From NCBI GenBank assembly GCA_016987375.1, contig PJRA01000272.1, forward strand, positions 988,936 through 1,052,935: 64,000 nucleotides of DNA, in the 5' to 3' direction. Within the stretch, counting starts at the first letter, position 1; each line of letters begins with the position of its first letter. The notes under the pieces are model-generated. The model did not search any database. It saw only the letters and a list, made by a program, of their open reading frames with translations, and had not been told where the DNA came from. Positions 45,099-57,100 of the stretch are shown here, piece by piece. The position numbers and the translations under genes are program-made. Origin of the DNA: Brachionus koreanus (taxonomy: Eukaryota > Rotifera > Eurotatoria > Ploima > Brachionidae).

Positions 45099-48000
45099 AT
45101 GAAATCATCAAGTTTAATACTAGTGACATTTTGCTATCTCAGTTCTTTTGTATGTAAATTGTGCCTAGCAGGTAACTAAATTTTTTTTATTAAACAAATA
45201 AGAATCTTTAGAAATTATTGATAAATTTTTGTTCAAGAGCATGTGTTTACAGATGCACACATTCCGTTGAAAACATATGAAAAATTAGATTATGAAAATT
45301 TTCATTTTAAAACAGATACATCTCGTTCAAAGAGAGATACACAATATTTAGAGAATTTTTATTTTGCGCCAAATCGCTTGAAATTTCGAGCATTTAACAG
45401 AAATTTTAGCTTAATATTAAGACGAGAAGTTAATATTGTTGAAAATAACCTTCAAATAGAATTAAGGTATTCAAAAAAACCAAGTGAATATTTAAAAGAT
45501 TCTTTTTCTTCAAATTATTTTCGCGGTAAAGTCGAAAACGAGTCATATTCGGAGGTTATCGTTTATTATGAAAAAAGAGAAAATTTAAATCCTGATGAAC
45601 AACCGTTGATTTTCGCCAATATTCGAACTATTGAAGGAACTAATGAGACAAATTATTACATTGAACCATTTCAATCGAATACTGGCAATAGTTCAAAGCT
45701 TAAATTTTTGATCTACCGAAGTCAAGATGTTGAATCCAATGTTTTATTAAATGGAGTTTTTAAGTAAGTAAAATATTAGTAGTAAAAATAATACCTTGAA
45801 AGAAAATTTTTATAAAAATTTTAAATTAATAAATAGTAATATCATCTAATCAGTTTGTAGCAAAACTAGTTTGATCTTTAAGTCAAATTAGATATATTTT
45901 TATGTATTCAAATTTTATTGTTTTGAGCATGAAGAGCTTTGCTCTGCATAACTATGAAGTCATGATGCGTGAATATCAATTTATTTTAGAATGAAAAGCA
46001 AATAGACAAATGTAAAATTTATTAATTCACAATTGACAAAAATGTGATAAATAGCATTTCGTTTTGGTTAATATTTTTGTTTTTATTAAAAACTTGGCAA
46101 GTACTTATAGGAATTAAAAGATTAAAAATCTTTTTTCAATTAATTAAATGAAGATTTTTTTTTTTATTTTAAATGTAAAAGAAATTAATTAAAATATCAT
46201 ATTTTTATTATTGGAATAATTCTAGGGATATTCCCTAGATAGTTTGGAATTTTTTTTAAACCGATCTTTGGGTTAGTGAAAGATGTATTCTTGTTTTTAG
46301 TAACACTAAAAAAACAGCAAAATCTAATGAGAATGGTTTTTTAAAGTTTTTTTATCTTTTAAAAACAAGTTTAAATTTTCTTATCATATTTCTTTATGTT
46401 CTGTTCTATTAAAGAAAATATATTTGTCCCTTTTCTTTCATATCATATGGATAAAATTTGACACAGAGGTTAGTGTATTGATCATCTACACTTCAATTAT
46501 TACCCAGTCGAAACCGTTCCCCCATTTTTTGATGGAAAGAGTTTAAACATGCGCCCTGTATTGCAGAGTTATTTTGAAGATTTTTCCACTCTCAGCCGGT
46601 TTTGAACATTCTATTCTACACACAAACCATTCTACTTAATAGACTACAATAATAAAACACTAAATATGAAGAGCACAAAAATTTTAATTGATAAAACTTG
46701 TATACTATATTTTAGCAATATATTAAAGAATTTTTTCAAAATTCAAAAAGAAAATTTCTACTATTTAGGGATCTCAACACTAAAAGCACGAAGTATTTTT
46801 TCACGTTTTTTTAAATCAAAAATATTTTAAAAAAAACTTTAATAATTTTATTAAGTAATATCATTTTTTAAAGAAAATTCTAAAATTTTTATATAAATCA
46901 AAAAAGATATTTTCATTTGAAAAATCTAGTCATAAGATACGAGAATTTAAAAATTTTTCAAACAGTCAAATTGACTCCTTTGATGCTTCTAGTGTTAAAA
47001 AATATTATAAAAAAATCTTAAATTGCTATGATTTTTAGGACAACCTAAGATTTATTTGAGAAATTTTAAATGAAAATCTTTTAAGATCTTAGTAGGAGTA
47101 TTAGTAGTATAAACTGAAGCTTAAAGGTTATCTAAACATGACTGTAAAGAGCTGAAGCAGTCGCTTCTTTTTGTTTCGCCATCAAGTCTCCGGAATCTCT
47201 TAAATAAGTTAAAAGAAATTATTTACAAGATCTCATCTTAGTTAACTTAAATCACAAAAAGAAAAAATATAAGAAAAACCCAGATATATCTTAATATAGT
47301 TTCAAATTTTTATTATTTTACTTTTAGGGAATTCATCTGCAGATATTTTGTATTATTTTCAAATTTAACACTAGAAAGTCCGGCTGATTTTTCATTAAAA
47401 TTTCAAATTAAGTTATCAAGATAAATTAAACATTTTGAATGAACTAGAAGGAAATAGATTTTTAAATAATTTTCATTAATTAAAGTTTAGGAAAGAAAGA
47501 TTGGGAAAAATTTTTTAATTGTTGTATCACACAAATTCAGAAGATCTAGCAAATAAAGATTAAGTGTATTTTGAATATTTGATTATCCGCTCTGAAGATT
47601 TTACATGATCTCTTGAACATTTAGTAAATTTTATATTTTAAATTTTTAGTTTAAATAATTCAAATAAAATTGATTGAATCCTTTTTAAAGTCACTGTATA
47701 TTTATGGTTTTGTATGATCCGAGACTGAGCTTGACTAATAAATTATCTTGAACTTCATAGGATTTTAGTCAAGACTTGTAAAGAATTCTTTAAAGAATCC
47801 TTGAGAGATCTTGTCTAAGGTCTTATTAGAAGTTAATTTGAAATTCCTTCATTTAAATTAAGAAATTACGCTATGTGTCCTAGTTTTTTCAATCTTCAAC
47901 TATAAAATATTAATAAGCCTGAATCTCACATGAATTGCAACTCTTAGTTTCAATATGGTCTTTAAATAAAACATTAACATTATAAAAAATGAGCTAAAAT

Positions 48001-50429
48001 CAAGAGAGTTTAAATGGCATTTTAATTGGAAAAAATATGTTTTTGAATAACTTTGATACTTTTATATAATCATATAATCTGAGAATTTTATCTTTTGAGA
48101 CAGCTTTTTTTAGTCAAAGGTTTTTGACAGAAGATTTTAATGAAATTGATGAAATTATTGGCTTTGATAATTTTTTGAATAAATTTTGTCATTATAATTT
48201 AATTTATTAATTAAAAACAAAAATTTTGATATTAGTATTAAAGTAACTATTGTTAGTAGCTTTCTGAATTTTGTCTAAATTAAATATTAAATTTAAATAT
48301 GTAAAAATTGACTTGTTTCAATTATTAACTAGATAAAAATATTTATCATTTTAGTACGACTGTTTGTCATTCTAAGTATGCAAATGGCTTTAATCACAGC
48401 TATAATGAAAAGATTTTTTCTGAATTCAACAGTCGAGCAAAGCGACAAGATGATTCCAAAAATATAAAGAATAGATGTCACTTAGCTTTGGTTGCTGACC
48501 ACAGATTTTACAAAGAAATTGGCAATTCAAACGACAAGCTAATTACTGCTTATATGGTTGTGATTTACTGTTATCTAAAATCTAGCACCAAACAATCTTA
48601 AAACATTTATAGAGAAGATTTTCTGGTGCTTTTAAATTAAAATTAAGAATATTATTTAATATTTTATTTTTAAGATGAATATAATAGTATCAATAAATAA
48701 TATTTTTACTCGAACTAAATGGATCTTGGATGAAGGACAACCAGACTCTAACTATGGTTTTTCAATTGAGAAAATAATAATTCACAAAGAGCCCACTATA
48801 GATGTGTATGATCATTATAACAATAAGAATAGTTCAACAAATGCAGACACAATTTTGAGTGTAAATGAAATGAAATTCAAATGAAATTTTTATTTATTTA
48901 TGAATTTATTCTAAAGCTTTTTGGTAAAGAAGATTGGAGCAGTTATTGTCTAGCCCACCTTTTTACTTTTCAAAAATTTGAAAACAGTGTGCTAGGTCTA
49001 GCTTATGTAAGTTCACCTTTGCCATATTCAGCTGGCGGAGTTTGCTCTGAACCACTTGCTTTCAAAGAAATAACTTATATAAATACAGGTGTTAGTAGTT
49101 ACAGAAGTATTTCTAGCAAACAAGGACGATTGCTTCAGAAAGAGGCTGAGCTTGTTACTGCTCACGGTAAAATTAATTTTCAAAGATAAATAATAAACTA
49201 GACTTTAAAATAAGAATTGGGTCATAATTGGGGATCTGAACATGATCCAGCAACGCCTGATTGCTTGCCGAGCGAAGGTGGAAATTATCTTATGTGTCCT
49301 TACGCAAACAGTGGTAATGATAAAAATAACATGGTAATAGAAAAATAAAATTTTTAAAATAAATATCATTAAAAATATTGCCAAAAAATTAAAGTATTTT
49401 TCACCCTGTTCTATAAATTGGATTAGCCGAATTCTTAAAAGTTCTAAGACAAACTGTTTTAAACCAGAAAGCTCAGGTTATTGTGGTAATGACCGGATAG
49501 AAGCAGGCGAAGAGTGTGACGGAGGTTTCAAAGGTCGTCAAGGGCTTGACAAATGTTGTGAATATAATTGCAGATTGAAACCTGGAGCACAGTGCAGTGA
49601 TAATAACCACTATTGTTGCAATAATTGCAAAATAGCTCCAGCTAATTTTTCCTGCTATTCTAGTCCAAATTATTTTGAATGTTTTTATGACACCAGTTTT
49701 TGTGATGGAATAAATAAAGATTGTCCATCTCCTAAAGCAAAGCCAAAAGATACATCATGTAACTCATATGATTTTGGAAAGTGTAGTGAAAACGGAAGAT
49801 GCAATTCATTGTGCAAGCAATTAGATGATTCATTTGATGAATGCAAATGCAGAGAGCCGAGCGAAAAGTGTATGCTGTGTTGCAAAAACGTTTTTGAAAA
49901 TGGAGAGTGCAAACCAATCGGAAGTATTTTTTATCAGTATTATAATTCACCTGTTTATTTGTCGGATGGAAGAGCTTGTTTAGATGGAATTTGTGAAAAA
50001 GTAAAATTCTAAATAAAAGATTTTTAAATTTTTTTATTTTTTGCATATTTTTACATAGAGAAAATGTATTCCAAAAGTAAAAGATCACATAAGTAGATTT
50101 TGGAAAGTAATACAAAAAGGATCGATAAACGCATTTGGTAATAAAAGTTTCTATTTTTAAAACAATTTTAATTTTTATTTTATTTCTAGTCAAATTTATG
50201 AAAAGAAACATTGTTGCATCAGTAATAATCATTACTCTTTTTATTTGGGTTCTATCGAGCTGTTTTATTCACTTCTTTTTTGTAAGAATAAAATCAATTA
50301 TTTTTTTCCTCAAAATTAATTTAATTTTTCAAGGACAAAAAAGTTAAATCCGAACGTAGACTGAAAATAAGCAAAGAGCAGGAAAAATATAGATTGAACA
50401 ATGATGAATTATTGAATCTTAATAATTAA
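45099..50429 (+). CDS. ADAM17: ADAM17 (TACE)-like membrane sheddase, 10 exons, 742 aa
   Basis: Exons: 45099-45171, 45238-45763, 48355-48556, 48675-48860, 48917-49166, 49215-49333, 49395-50000, 50059-50137, 50190-50281, 50334-50429. A signal peptide is followed by a prodomain with a possible cysteine-switch Cys204 and the furin site RAKR (227-230). The metalloprotease follows, with [11 protein letters not shown] and zinc site [12 protein letters not shown] (412-423). Next come a Cys-rich disintegrin region (GEECDGG, CCNNCK), a membrane-proximal domain (CMLCC...GECKP), a juxtamembrane amphipathic segment ([20 protein letters not shown], as in ADAM17 CANDIS), a membrane helix (about 688-711) and a short tail. 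The CANDIS-type segment and LFTFQ favour ADAM17 over ADAM10. It should release ectodomains of membrane ligands and receptors. A second upstream basic site (RSKR, near residue 54) resembles the extra prodomain cleavage site of vertebrate ADAM17. The tail is only about 31 residues, far shorter than in vertebrates. Confidence 0.94.
46440..46650 (-). mobile_element. SINE-like repeat, copy 3
   Basis: On the minus strand it starts with TAGTCTATTAAGTAGAATGG (A-box-like). About 30 nt later comes GTTCAAAACC (B-box-like), then CTCTGCAATACAGGG, AACGGTTTCGACTGGGTAAT, AGATGATCAA and AACCTCTGTGTC, in the same order as copy 2. The 3' portion is shortened. The pol III-like boxes support a tRNA-derived SINE. 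Confidence 0.68.
46790..47015. mobile_element. MITE-like element with short inverted ends
   Basis: CAACACTAAAAGCA near 46789 and the complement TAACACTAGAAGCA near 47000 form inverted ends (12 of 14). Its core (46838-46995) matches 39955-40105 in the kinase intron, so at least two copies exist. Confidence 0.5.
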
Positions 50430-52179
50430 CATGAAATAATTTTTTATGTAAGTTGTTTGTTTAAAATTTAATTTATTCTAAAGTATTCTCGAATTTTTCT
50501 CGTAAAAAAATTGAACTAAAATTTTTTTAAATATAAAGTATTAATTCATTGTGAGATTTAGCTGATAGAAAATACATTAGATTTGGCGTTTTTAATTTCA
50601 AAACAATTGGAAAAAAAAATTTTTTTTTCATATAAAAAATTTTCTAAAATAGCAACTTGTACATTACGTTTCTAAACAAAGTAGACAGCTTGCTTAAGTA
50701 CATGCTCTAGAGCTGCGCTAGACTGCTTAAGCAGTTCCACCGCAAAAGCTCTTTTTTTTTATTTTTTTTTTAATTTTTATTGAATTTTACCATGCCCAGG
50801 AGGTATTATTAATAAGAGTTGATTTAAAATTTAGACCAATTTTTTGACGAAGACCTGTCATCAGGTAAAAATAAAAAAATTCCCCAAATCATGCAATTTT
50901 AAGTTTGTGAGCGACTTATTTTAGACACCTTTCACATTTTTTTATTAAATTAAAAAAATTTAAGAAATGAATTCTAAAAAAGAAAAAAAAATTTACATGC
51001 ATTTTGAAAGTAAAATCTATTCAAAAAATGTACTACTTGCTTTTTTAGTTTTGATTCAAAGTTTTTGATTTTTCTATAAATGTGAATTTAATATCAAATC
51101 ATTTTCTACAATATCCCAAAAAGATGAATTTCTCAGTTAATTAATAATTTAGGTAAGTTAGGTATTTTTTGAGTCATTTAGAGTCGAATTTTTCTAATAA
51201 AGATTAATAAAAATCATTTTCTGTCAAATACATGAATTGCAACTTTTGAAAACATAGTATTTTAAAGGTCCACTGTTACAATTGCTATGAATGTCTTATT
51301 TATCACGGTGAGCATCATCTAAAAATATGACAAAGTTTTAAAATTAGAAATGGAAGAAAGTATTTGAAATTCTTAGGGCAAGAGTATTCAGATTCAATGC
51401 AATTTTTTAACTAGCTGAAAAAAATTTGAATAAAGATACGCGTAATTACATTATTCATATATAGAATCATCAAAATCAAAAATATTGACCTTTAATTTTT
51501 AAATTTTTAACTTAAATTGTGATTCAGAAACAATTGACTAACTAAATAAATTTTTAGCGCTAAGTTTTCTTTTTCAAAATGATTTAGATTTTTTTTTGTA
51601 AGAAGTTACAAATTTCGAATATTTTGTTTAGTATAAATTAAAAAATTTCAAAATAAATTTTTTTAGACTCAAATTTTTTACATTTTTAGCTGAATGATAA
51701 ACAATGACATGTCAAAGATTATAATTTTTAAACGTATGAGATTGATTAAAAAAAATTAATACAGTATTGAATTTTATGGATTTTTTTTTAAATTTATTCC
51801 ATGTTTATTTTCTTCTAAATGTTTATTTTTGCACTCAACAAATTTGTTATGATAAAACAATTTTTTAAGAATATTTTTTTACAATCATGGTTCAAAAAAT
51901 AAAAAATTTTAACCAAGCTATATACGAAAATAATTTATTTCAAATCGTCTAATCGGCACAAAGCTTCAATTTGCAATTACATACATCAAAGCAAAATAAA
52001 GTTATCAAAACAAATCAAAATAAATACTGTGCTAATATTTTTTGCTAATAAAATTTTTTAAAAAAATTTAAATTTGGCACCACTTTTTTTTTAATTTGTT
52101 GGGATTAACAACCTGACTGACTGAGTATTTTTAAATTGAAATGTAATCACTTCTAGTAGATATTTAGATATTTTTGACC
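50430..52179. other. Intergenic region between ADAM17 and HDAC1
   Basis: AT-rich. Holds the partial hairpin-MITE copy at 50673-50745. No coding exon seen. Confidence 0.55.
50673..50745. mobile_element. Partial copy of the hairpin MITE
   Basis: TACGTTTCTAAACAAAGTAGA followed by CTTGCTTAAG, CATGCTCTAGAGCTGCGCTAG and CTGCTTAAGCA matches the complement of 40274-40358 and its loop closely. After GCTTAAGCA the similarity ends and the second arm is missing. Confidence 0.75.
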
Positions 52180-53718
52180 ATGTTGAGTTCAAGTCTGCCA
52201 GCTAGTAGTGCCCTAAGCCAAACCACCAAGCGTCGAGTATGCTACTATTATGATAATCAAATTGGAAACTACTATTATGGACAAGGTCATCCAATGAAAC
52301 CGCATCGCATCCGCATGACTCACAATCTGGTACTTAATTACGGTCTTTATCGTAAGATGGAAATTTACCGCCCTCATCGTGCTTCTTTTGAAGATATGAC
52401 AAAATTTCATAGCGACGAGTACATTCGCTTTTTAAAAAACATCCATCCGGACAACATTAGCGACTATAACAAGCTTATGTCCAGATTCAATGTAGGGGAG
52501 GACTGTCCAGTGTTTGATGGTCTGTATGAATTTTGTTCAATTAGCTCAGGAGGCTCAGTCGCTGGCGCCATCAAGCTAAACAAACAAGCCACAGATATAG
52601 CCATCAATTGGGGTGGTGGTCTTCATCATGCTAAAAAAAGTGAAGCATCAGGATTTTGCTATGTTAATGACATTGTTTTGGCTATTCTTGAGCTACTTAA
52701 GTATCATCAGCGAGTGTTGTATATTGACATTGATGTGCATCACGGAGATGGAGTTGAAGAAGCGTTCTACACAACTGATAGAGTCATGACAGTCTCTTTT
52801 CATAAATACGGTGAGTATTTTCCAGGAACTGGAGATCTCAGAGACATCGGAGCGGGTAAGGGCAAATACTATGCAGTTAATTTTCCTCTAAGAGATGGAA
52901 TTGACGACGAAGTATATCAGACAATTTTCGAGCCAGTCATGTCTAAGGTAATGGAAATATACAGACCTAATGCGATTGTTCTTCAATGTGGAGCTGACTC
53001 GTTGACTGGTGATCGATTGGGCTGCTTCAATCTCACACTTAAAGGCCACGGTCGCTGCGTAGAATTTATGAAAAGCTATAATTTGCCACTTTTGATTCTT
53101 GGTGGCGGTGGATATACCATCCGTAATGTGGCCAGAGCGTGGACTTATGAAACTGCAGTCGCACTTGGAGTCGAAATATCAAATGAACTTCCATACAATG
53201 ATTATTTTGAGTATTATGGCCCAGATTTTAGATTAAATATTATCCCGAGTAATATGCCTAATCAGAACTCATCGGAATATTTAGACAAAATAAAGTGCAA
53301 GCTATTAGAAAATTTGAGGATGATACCACATGCACCAGGGGTTCAAATGAGCCATATTCCTGAAGATGCAATGAATGTAGATGATGGTGAACACATGGAT
53401 GCTGCAGAAGACGAAGCGGCTGATAAACGAGGGGGCAGTCAGGCAATGAAAGACAAAAGAATTGCCAATGATCAGGATATGAGCGATTCTGAAGACGAAG
53501 AAGACCCTACTGTGGGTGAAAAAAGAAAAAATAGCGAAAATTACAAATCACTGAACAAAAAGAGATTAAGTGACAAAAAGTCTAATGGTGTTCATGCAGA
53601 AGCTGAAAAGGTCGAAGAACAAAAAATGGAAGAGACAAGCGAAAAAATTGAAGTCGATCCGGCACCAAGTGAGAAACCAACTGAAAATGCGGAAGTAGCT
53701 CAAGCCAAAACTGAATAG
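52180..53718 (+). CDS. HDAC1: Class I histone deacetylase (HDAC1/2), intronless, 512 aa
   Basis: One uninterrupted frame. The first in-frame ATG (52180) gives a start just before [10 protein letters not shown], as in HDAC1/2. Class I catalytic motifs are intact: [16 protein letters not shown] (active-site His pair), [15 protein letters not shown] (zinc Asp/His), [12 protein letters not shown] (zinc Asp) and [18 protein letters not shown] (catalytic Tyr). The tail is acidic with basic clusters ([14 protein letters not shown]), as in HDAC1/2 rather than HDAC3 or HDAC8. The enzyme removes acetyl groups from histone lysines in Sin3, NuRD or CoREST-type complexes. It is the only gene here without introns, which suggests a retrocopy that became functional or replaced the parent. 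AATAAA near 53886 could be its poly(A) signal. Confidence 0.97.
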   Translation: MLSSSLPASSALSQTTKRRVCYYYDNQIGNYYYGQGHPMKPHRIRMTHNLVLNYGLYRKMEIYRPHRASFEDMTKFHSDEYIRFLKNIHPDNISDYNKLMSRFNVGEDCPVFDGLYEFCSISSGGSVAGAIKLNKQATDIAINWGGGLHHAKKSEASGFCYVNDIVLAILELLKYHQRVLYIDIDVHHGDGVEEAFYTTDRVMTVSFHKYGEYFPGTGDLRDIGAGKGKYYAVNFPLRDGIDDEVYQTIFEPVMSKVMEIYRPNAIVLQCGADSLTGDRLGCFNLTLKGHGRCVEFMKSYNLPLLILGGGGYTIRNVARAWTYETAVALGVEISNELPYNDYFEYYGPDFRLNIIPSNMPNQNSSEYLDKIKCKLLENLRMIPHAPGVQMSHIPEDAMNVDDGEHMDAAEDEAADKRGGSQAMKDKRIANDQDMSDSEDEEDPTVGEKRKNSENYKSLNKKRLSDKKSNGVHAEAEKVEEQKMEETSEKIEVDPAPSEKPTENAEVAQAKTE

Positions 53719-54133
53719 AGCTCAATTATTAATTATTTACTTTTCTTATTTTATATGGTCAGTTTATGTAAATCTTTCTAAAATTTTCCTAAAGGAAATG
53801 CATTTGTTTGTTTTTCAAAAAAAAAATAGTAGAAAAAATTAAAAATTGTAAATTTGTATTTAGATTTAAATTCTAACTGACTCTAAATAAATTCGGAGTA
53901 GATTTGGCTGGAAATTTTTGAATCATTTCTCTTTTAAAAATACTCTAGCATTTCTTTGAACTCAAACTTGATTATTGTAAAATAAATTTTTTTGTCTAAA
54001 ATTGAAAAATTGTAAAATTTTCGATTTCTGTCCGAAATTAATTGTGAGTAATATCGCAGAATAGCCCATTGAAACTGTATCTAAGCTAAAATAATTAAGT
54101 TTTTTTTTTTGAATTGTAATCCAAGTTGAATGA
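53719..54133. other. Intergenic spacer HDAC1-ABHD18, 415 bp
   Basis: AT-rich spacer that should carry the HDAC1 3' UTR and the ABHD18 promoter. No distinct element recognised apart from the AATAAA near 53886. Confidence 0.5.
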
Positions 54134-57100
54134 ATGAGTAAGATAGATCAATATTATAGAAAACTTATGCTGTCCCGTTTTTATCAAGGCGGTTGGGGCT
54201 CATATGAATATCTCAGCAAGTAATTGTTACTTTTTATTCATTTTTAATTACCAAAACAAACTTATAATTAAAACAATTTTTAAAATATATAATTAGGAAA
54301 TTTAGATATTTTCACATTAATAAAAACAAAAATTCTAGGATTTTTTTTAATTATTGATAATAAATAAAAAAACTCAAAATTGTTTCAAATAATGCAAAAT
54401 TAAAAACAAATTATTATTTATAAGCCAGTATAGCTTACGTGTTAGTCATACAAGTAGAGGATGGAAGGTTTAAAACCCGCTAAAGGTGGAAATAACTTAA
54501 AGATATCACTGCAATACGGGACCCGCTTAAACTTCTTTAATCAAAAAAATGGGAAACCGGTTTCGACCGGGTTATAATTGCGATATAGATGATCAACTCG
54601 ATGCAGTAACCTCTGTGTCGAATCAAAGATATTGCTCAAAAAGGTACTGGAAAAGGAGATGAACACCTTCTCTTTTACACGCTAGGATAGAATAGGGTCA
54701 ATTTATATATCTTATTATTATTTTGCTTTATTAATTAATGTTGATAATTTCATTTAATCAATAATAATTGTAAATGTTTTTATCATAATTGATCTTAATC
54801 ATTAATTTTCTAATTTATAATAAAAAGCAGTCCTAAGTTAAGTTTAAAAATAATTATTTCTATTACTCATTTATGTTATTTTAAAAATTATTTTGAAAAA
54901 ATTTTTTTAATAGTAGACTATAGTAGACTTTTCGTTTTTTTTGTTTCTACCGACCTTGTCCAATCTGTTTTTGAACTGATTGGTCGAACTTGCTGTGACA
55001 ACCGACGTTGGCAGCGCATTCCAATTGTTCACTACTCGATTTGNNNNNNNNNNNNNNNNNNNNNNNNNNNNNNNNNNNNNNNNNNNNNNNNNNNNNNNNN
55101 NNNNNNNNNNNNNNNNNNNNNNNNNNNNNNNNNNNNNNNNNNNNNNNNNNNNNNNNNNNNNNNNNNNNNNNNNNNNNNNNNNNNNNNNNNNNNNNNNNNN
55201 NNNNNNNNNNNNNNNNNNNNNNNNNNNNNNNNNNNNNNNNNNNNNNNNNNNNNNNNNNNNNNNNNNNNNNNNNNNNNNNNNNNNNNNNNNNNNNNNNNNN
55301 NNNNNNNNNNNNNNNNNNNNNNNNNNNNNNNNNNNNNNNNNNNNNNNNNNNNNNNNNNNNNNNNNNNNNNNNNNNNNNNNNNNNNNNNNNNNNNNNNNNN
55401 NNNNNNNNNNNNNNNNNNNNNNNNNNNNNNNNNNNNNNNNNNNNNNNNNNNNNNNNNNNNNNNNNNNNNNNNNNNNNNNNNNNNNNNNNNNNNNNNNNNN
55501 NNNNNNNNNNNNNNNNNNNNNNNNNNNNNNNNNNNNNNNNNNNNNNNNNNNNNNNNNNNNNNNNNNNNNNNNNNNNNNNNNNNNNNNNNNNNNNNNNNNN
55601 NNNNNNNNNNNNNNNNNNNNNNNNNNNNNNNNNNNNNNNNNNNNNNNNNNNNNNNNNNNNNNNNNNNNNNNNNNNNNNNNNNNNNNNNNNNNNNNNNNNN
55701 NNNNNNNNNNNNNNNNNNNNNNNNNNNNNNNNNNNNNNNNNNNNNNNNNNNNNNNNNNNNNNNNNNNNNNNNNNNNNNNNNNNNNNNNNNNNNNNNNNNN
55801 NNNNNNNNNNNNNNNNNNAACGCGATCAAACGCCTTCGATAAATCTAAAAATATTACCACAGCACTGAATCCTCTATTCAAGGCCTCAGTAATAATATCC
55901 AAGCTTTCATGCAAGTTGGTTACACAGGATTTACCCCGCATAAATCCATGTTGATGAATAGAAAGTAATTTGTGTTCCGATAAATGCATTACCATTTCAT
56001 CCCTAATTAGCTTTTCCATTATTTTTATCAATATCGATAAAAGCGATATTGGACGATAGTTTTCAGGATTTGTTTTACCACCTTTCTTCGTATACTGGAG
56101 TAACATTAGTTATTTTCCAACATGCTGGTATCATACTCGAAAGATAACTTAAACAGAAAAGACAGCGGTTTACATAATACATCACTGCACTCTCTAAGTA
56201 CATATGGATGTATGCCATCGGTGCCTATTGATTTGTTTCTGTCAAGCTCATCAAGTCTCTTTTTTATTGCAGTTGGACTGAAGACTAAATCTGGATTTAC
56301 TATGCAATTTACTGGGGCTCTTAAGGGGAACTCTAGTTCACTATTTAACTCATCATCCGCTTTAAATGAGCTGAAAAAAATGATCATTTAGACAAGTTTT
56401 AGTCATTTAACTAATTTAGGTAAACCAAAACTATAGTCCACTATACATATTACTATATTCAATCCAGTACAATAACTGTAAATGTTTGTTTTTAACGCCA
56501 CTCTAAAAATTCATGAACTTTGTTTTGATTCCTAAATAAAAATAATGTTTTCAATTTGGCATAAAATGAATATTAAAAATTTCAGCAATTAGGAGCAAAC
56601 AAGGAGCAATTAAATCAAATCAAATTAAATTAAATTTAATAAATTTTTTTTTCATATTTTATTTAAGAATAAAAACTGAATGAATATTTTTCTCAAAATT
56701 GAGATCACTAATCGACTTTTTAAATAGATCGTAAATTAAAATATAAGTAAAACATCTTTTTTTATATATTGAAAATTCTTTTTCTTATTTGATATATTTA
56801 TTCAAATTAAAAGTTAATAAATTAAATAAATTAATTATTTAAATTTAGAATTGTCAAATACAGAAGAAATATAGTCGGTCAAAGAGAAACATGTAATCAA
56901 TTTTTGACAAATGATTACCCAGTGAAACTGGAAAAAGTAATTAAATAAATAGAGTTGTTCATGTAAAAAATTTGTAAAAATGTCCTTAAATGAAAATTTC
57001 GTTTTTAAAAGAACAGCTTTATTGACAGCTTTACATGAATTCTACAAAAAGTTGAAAATAAATTTTTTCATGAAATTTATTTTAAAACATAAACTTTAAA

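Larger units (their letters stand above)
45764..48354. other. ADAM17 intron 2, repeat-bearing
   Basis: This 2.6-kb intron falls between prodomain exons. It contains SINE copy 3 (46440-46650), an inverted-end element (about 46790-47015), and further AT-rich stretches at 47030-47110 and 47750-47850 that share AAGATCTT-type text but are not resolved. Confidence 0.65.
54220..56848. other. ABHD18 intron 1, with LINE and SINE
   Basis: The intron splits the N-terminal region of ABHD18 after LS-K. SINE copy 2 (54423-54700) and a decayed antisense LINE (54900-56400) occupy most of it. The remainder is AT-rich. Confidence 0.8.

Noticed and set aside
49685..50232. Minus-strand ORFs opposite ADAM17 exons
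   Set aside because: They are shadows of the Cys-rich ADAM17 coding sequence. No splice structure or family match supports them.
56981..57098. ATG-initiated open stretch that could be an ABHD18 start
   Set aside because: It lies inside intron 2. The exons at 54134 and 56849 match the family's N-terminus and join in frame.
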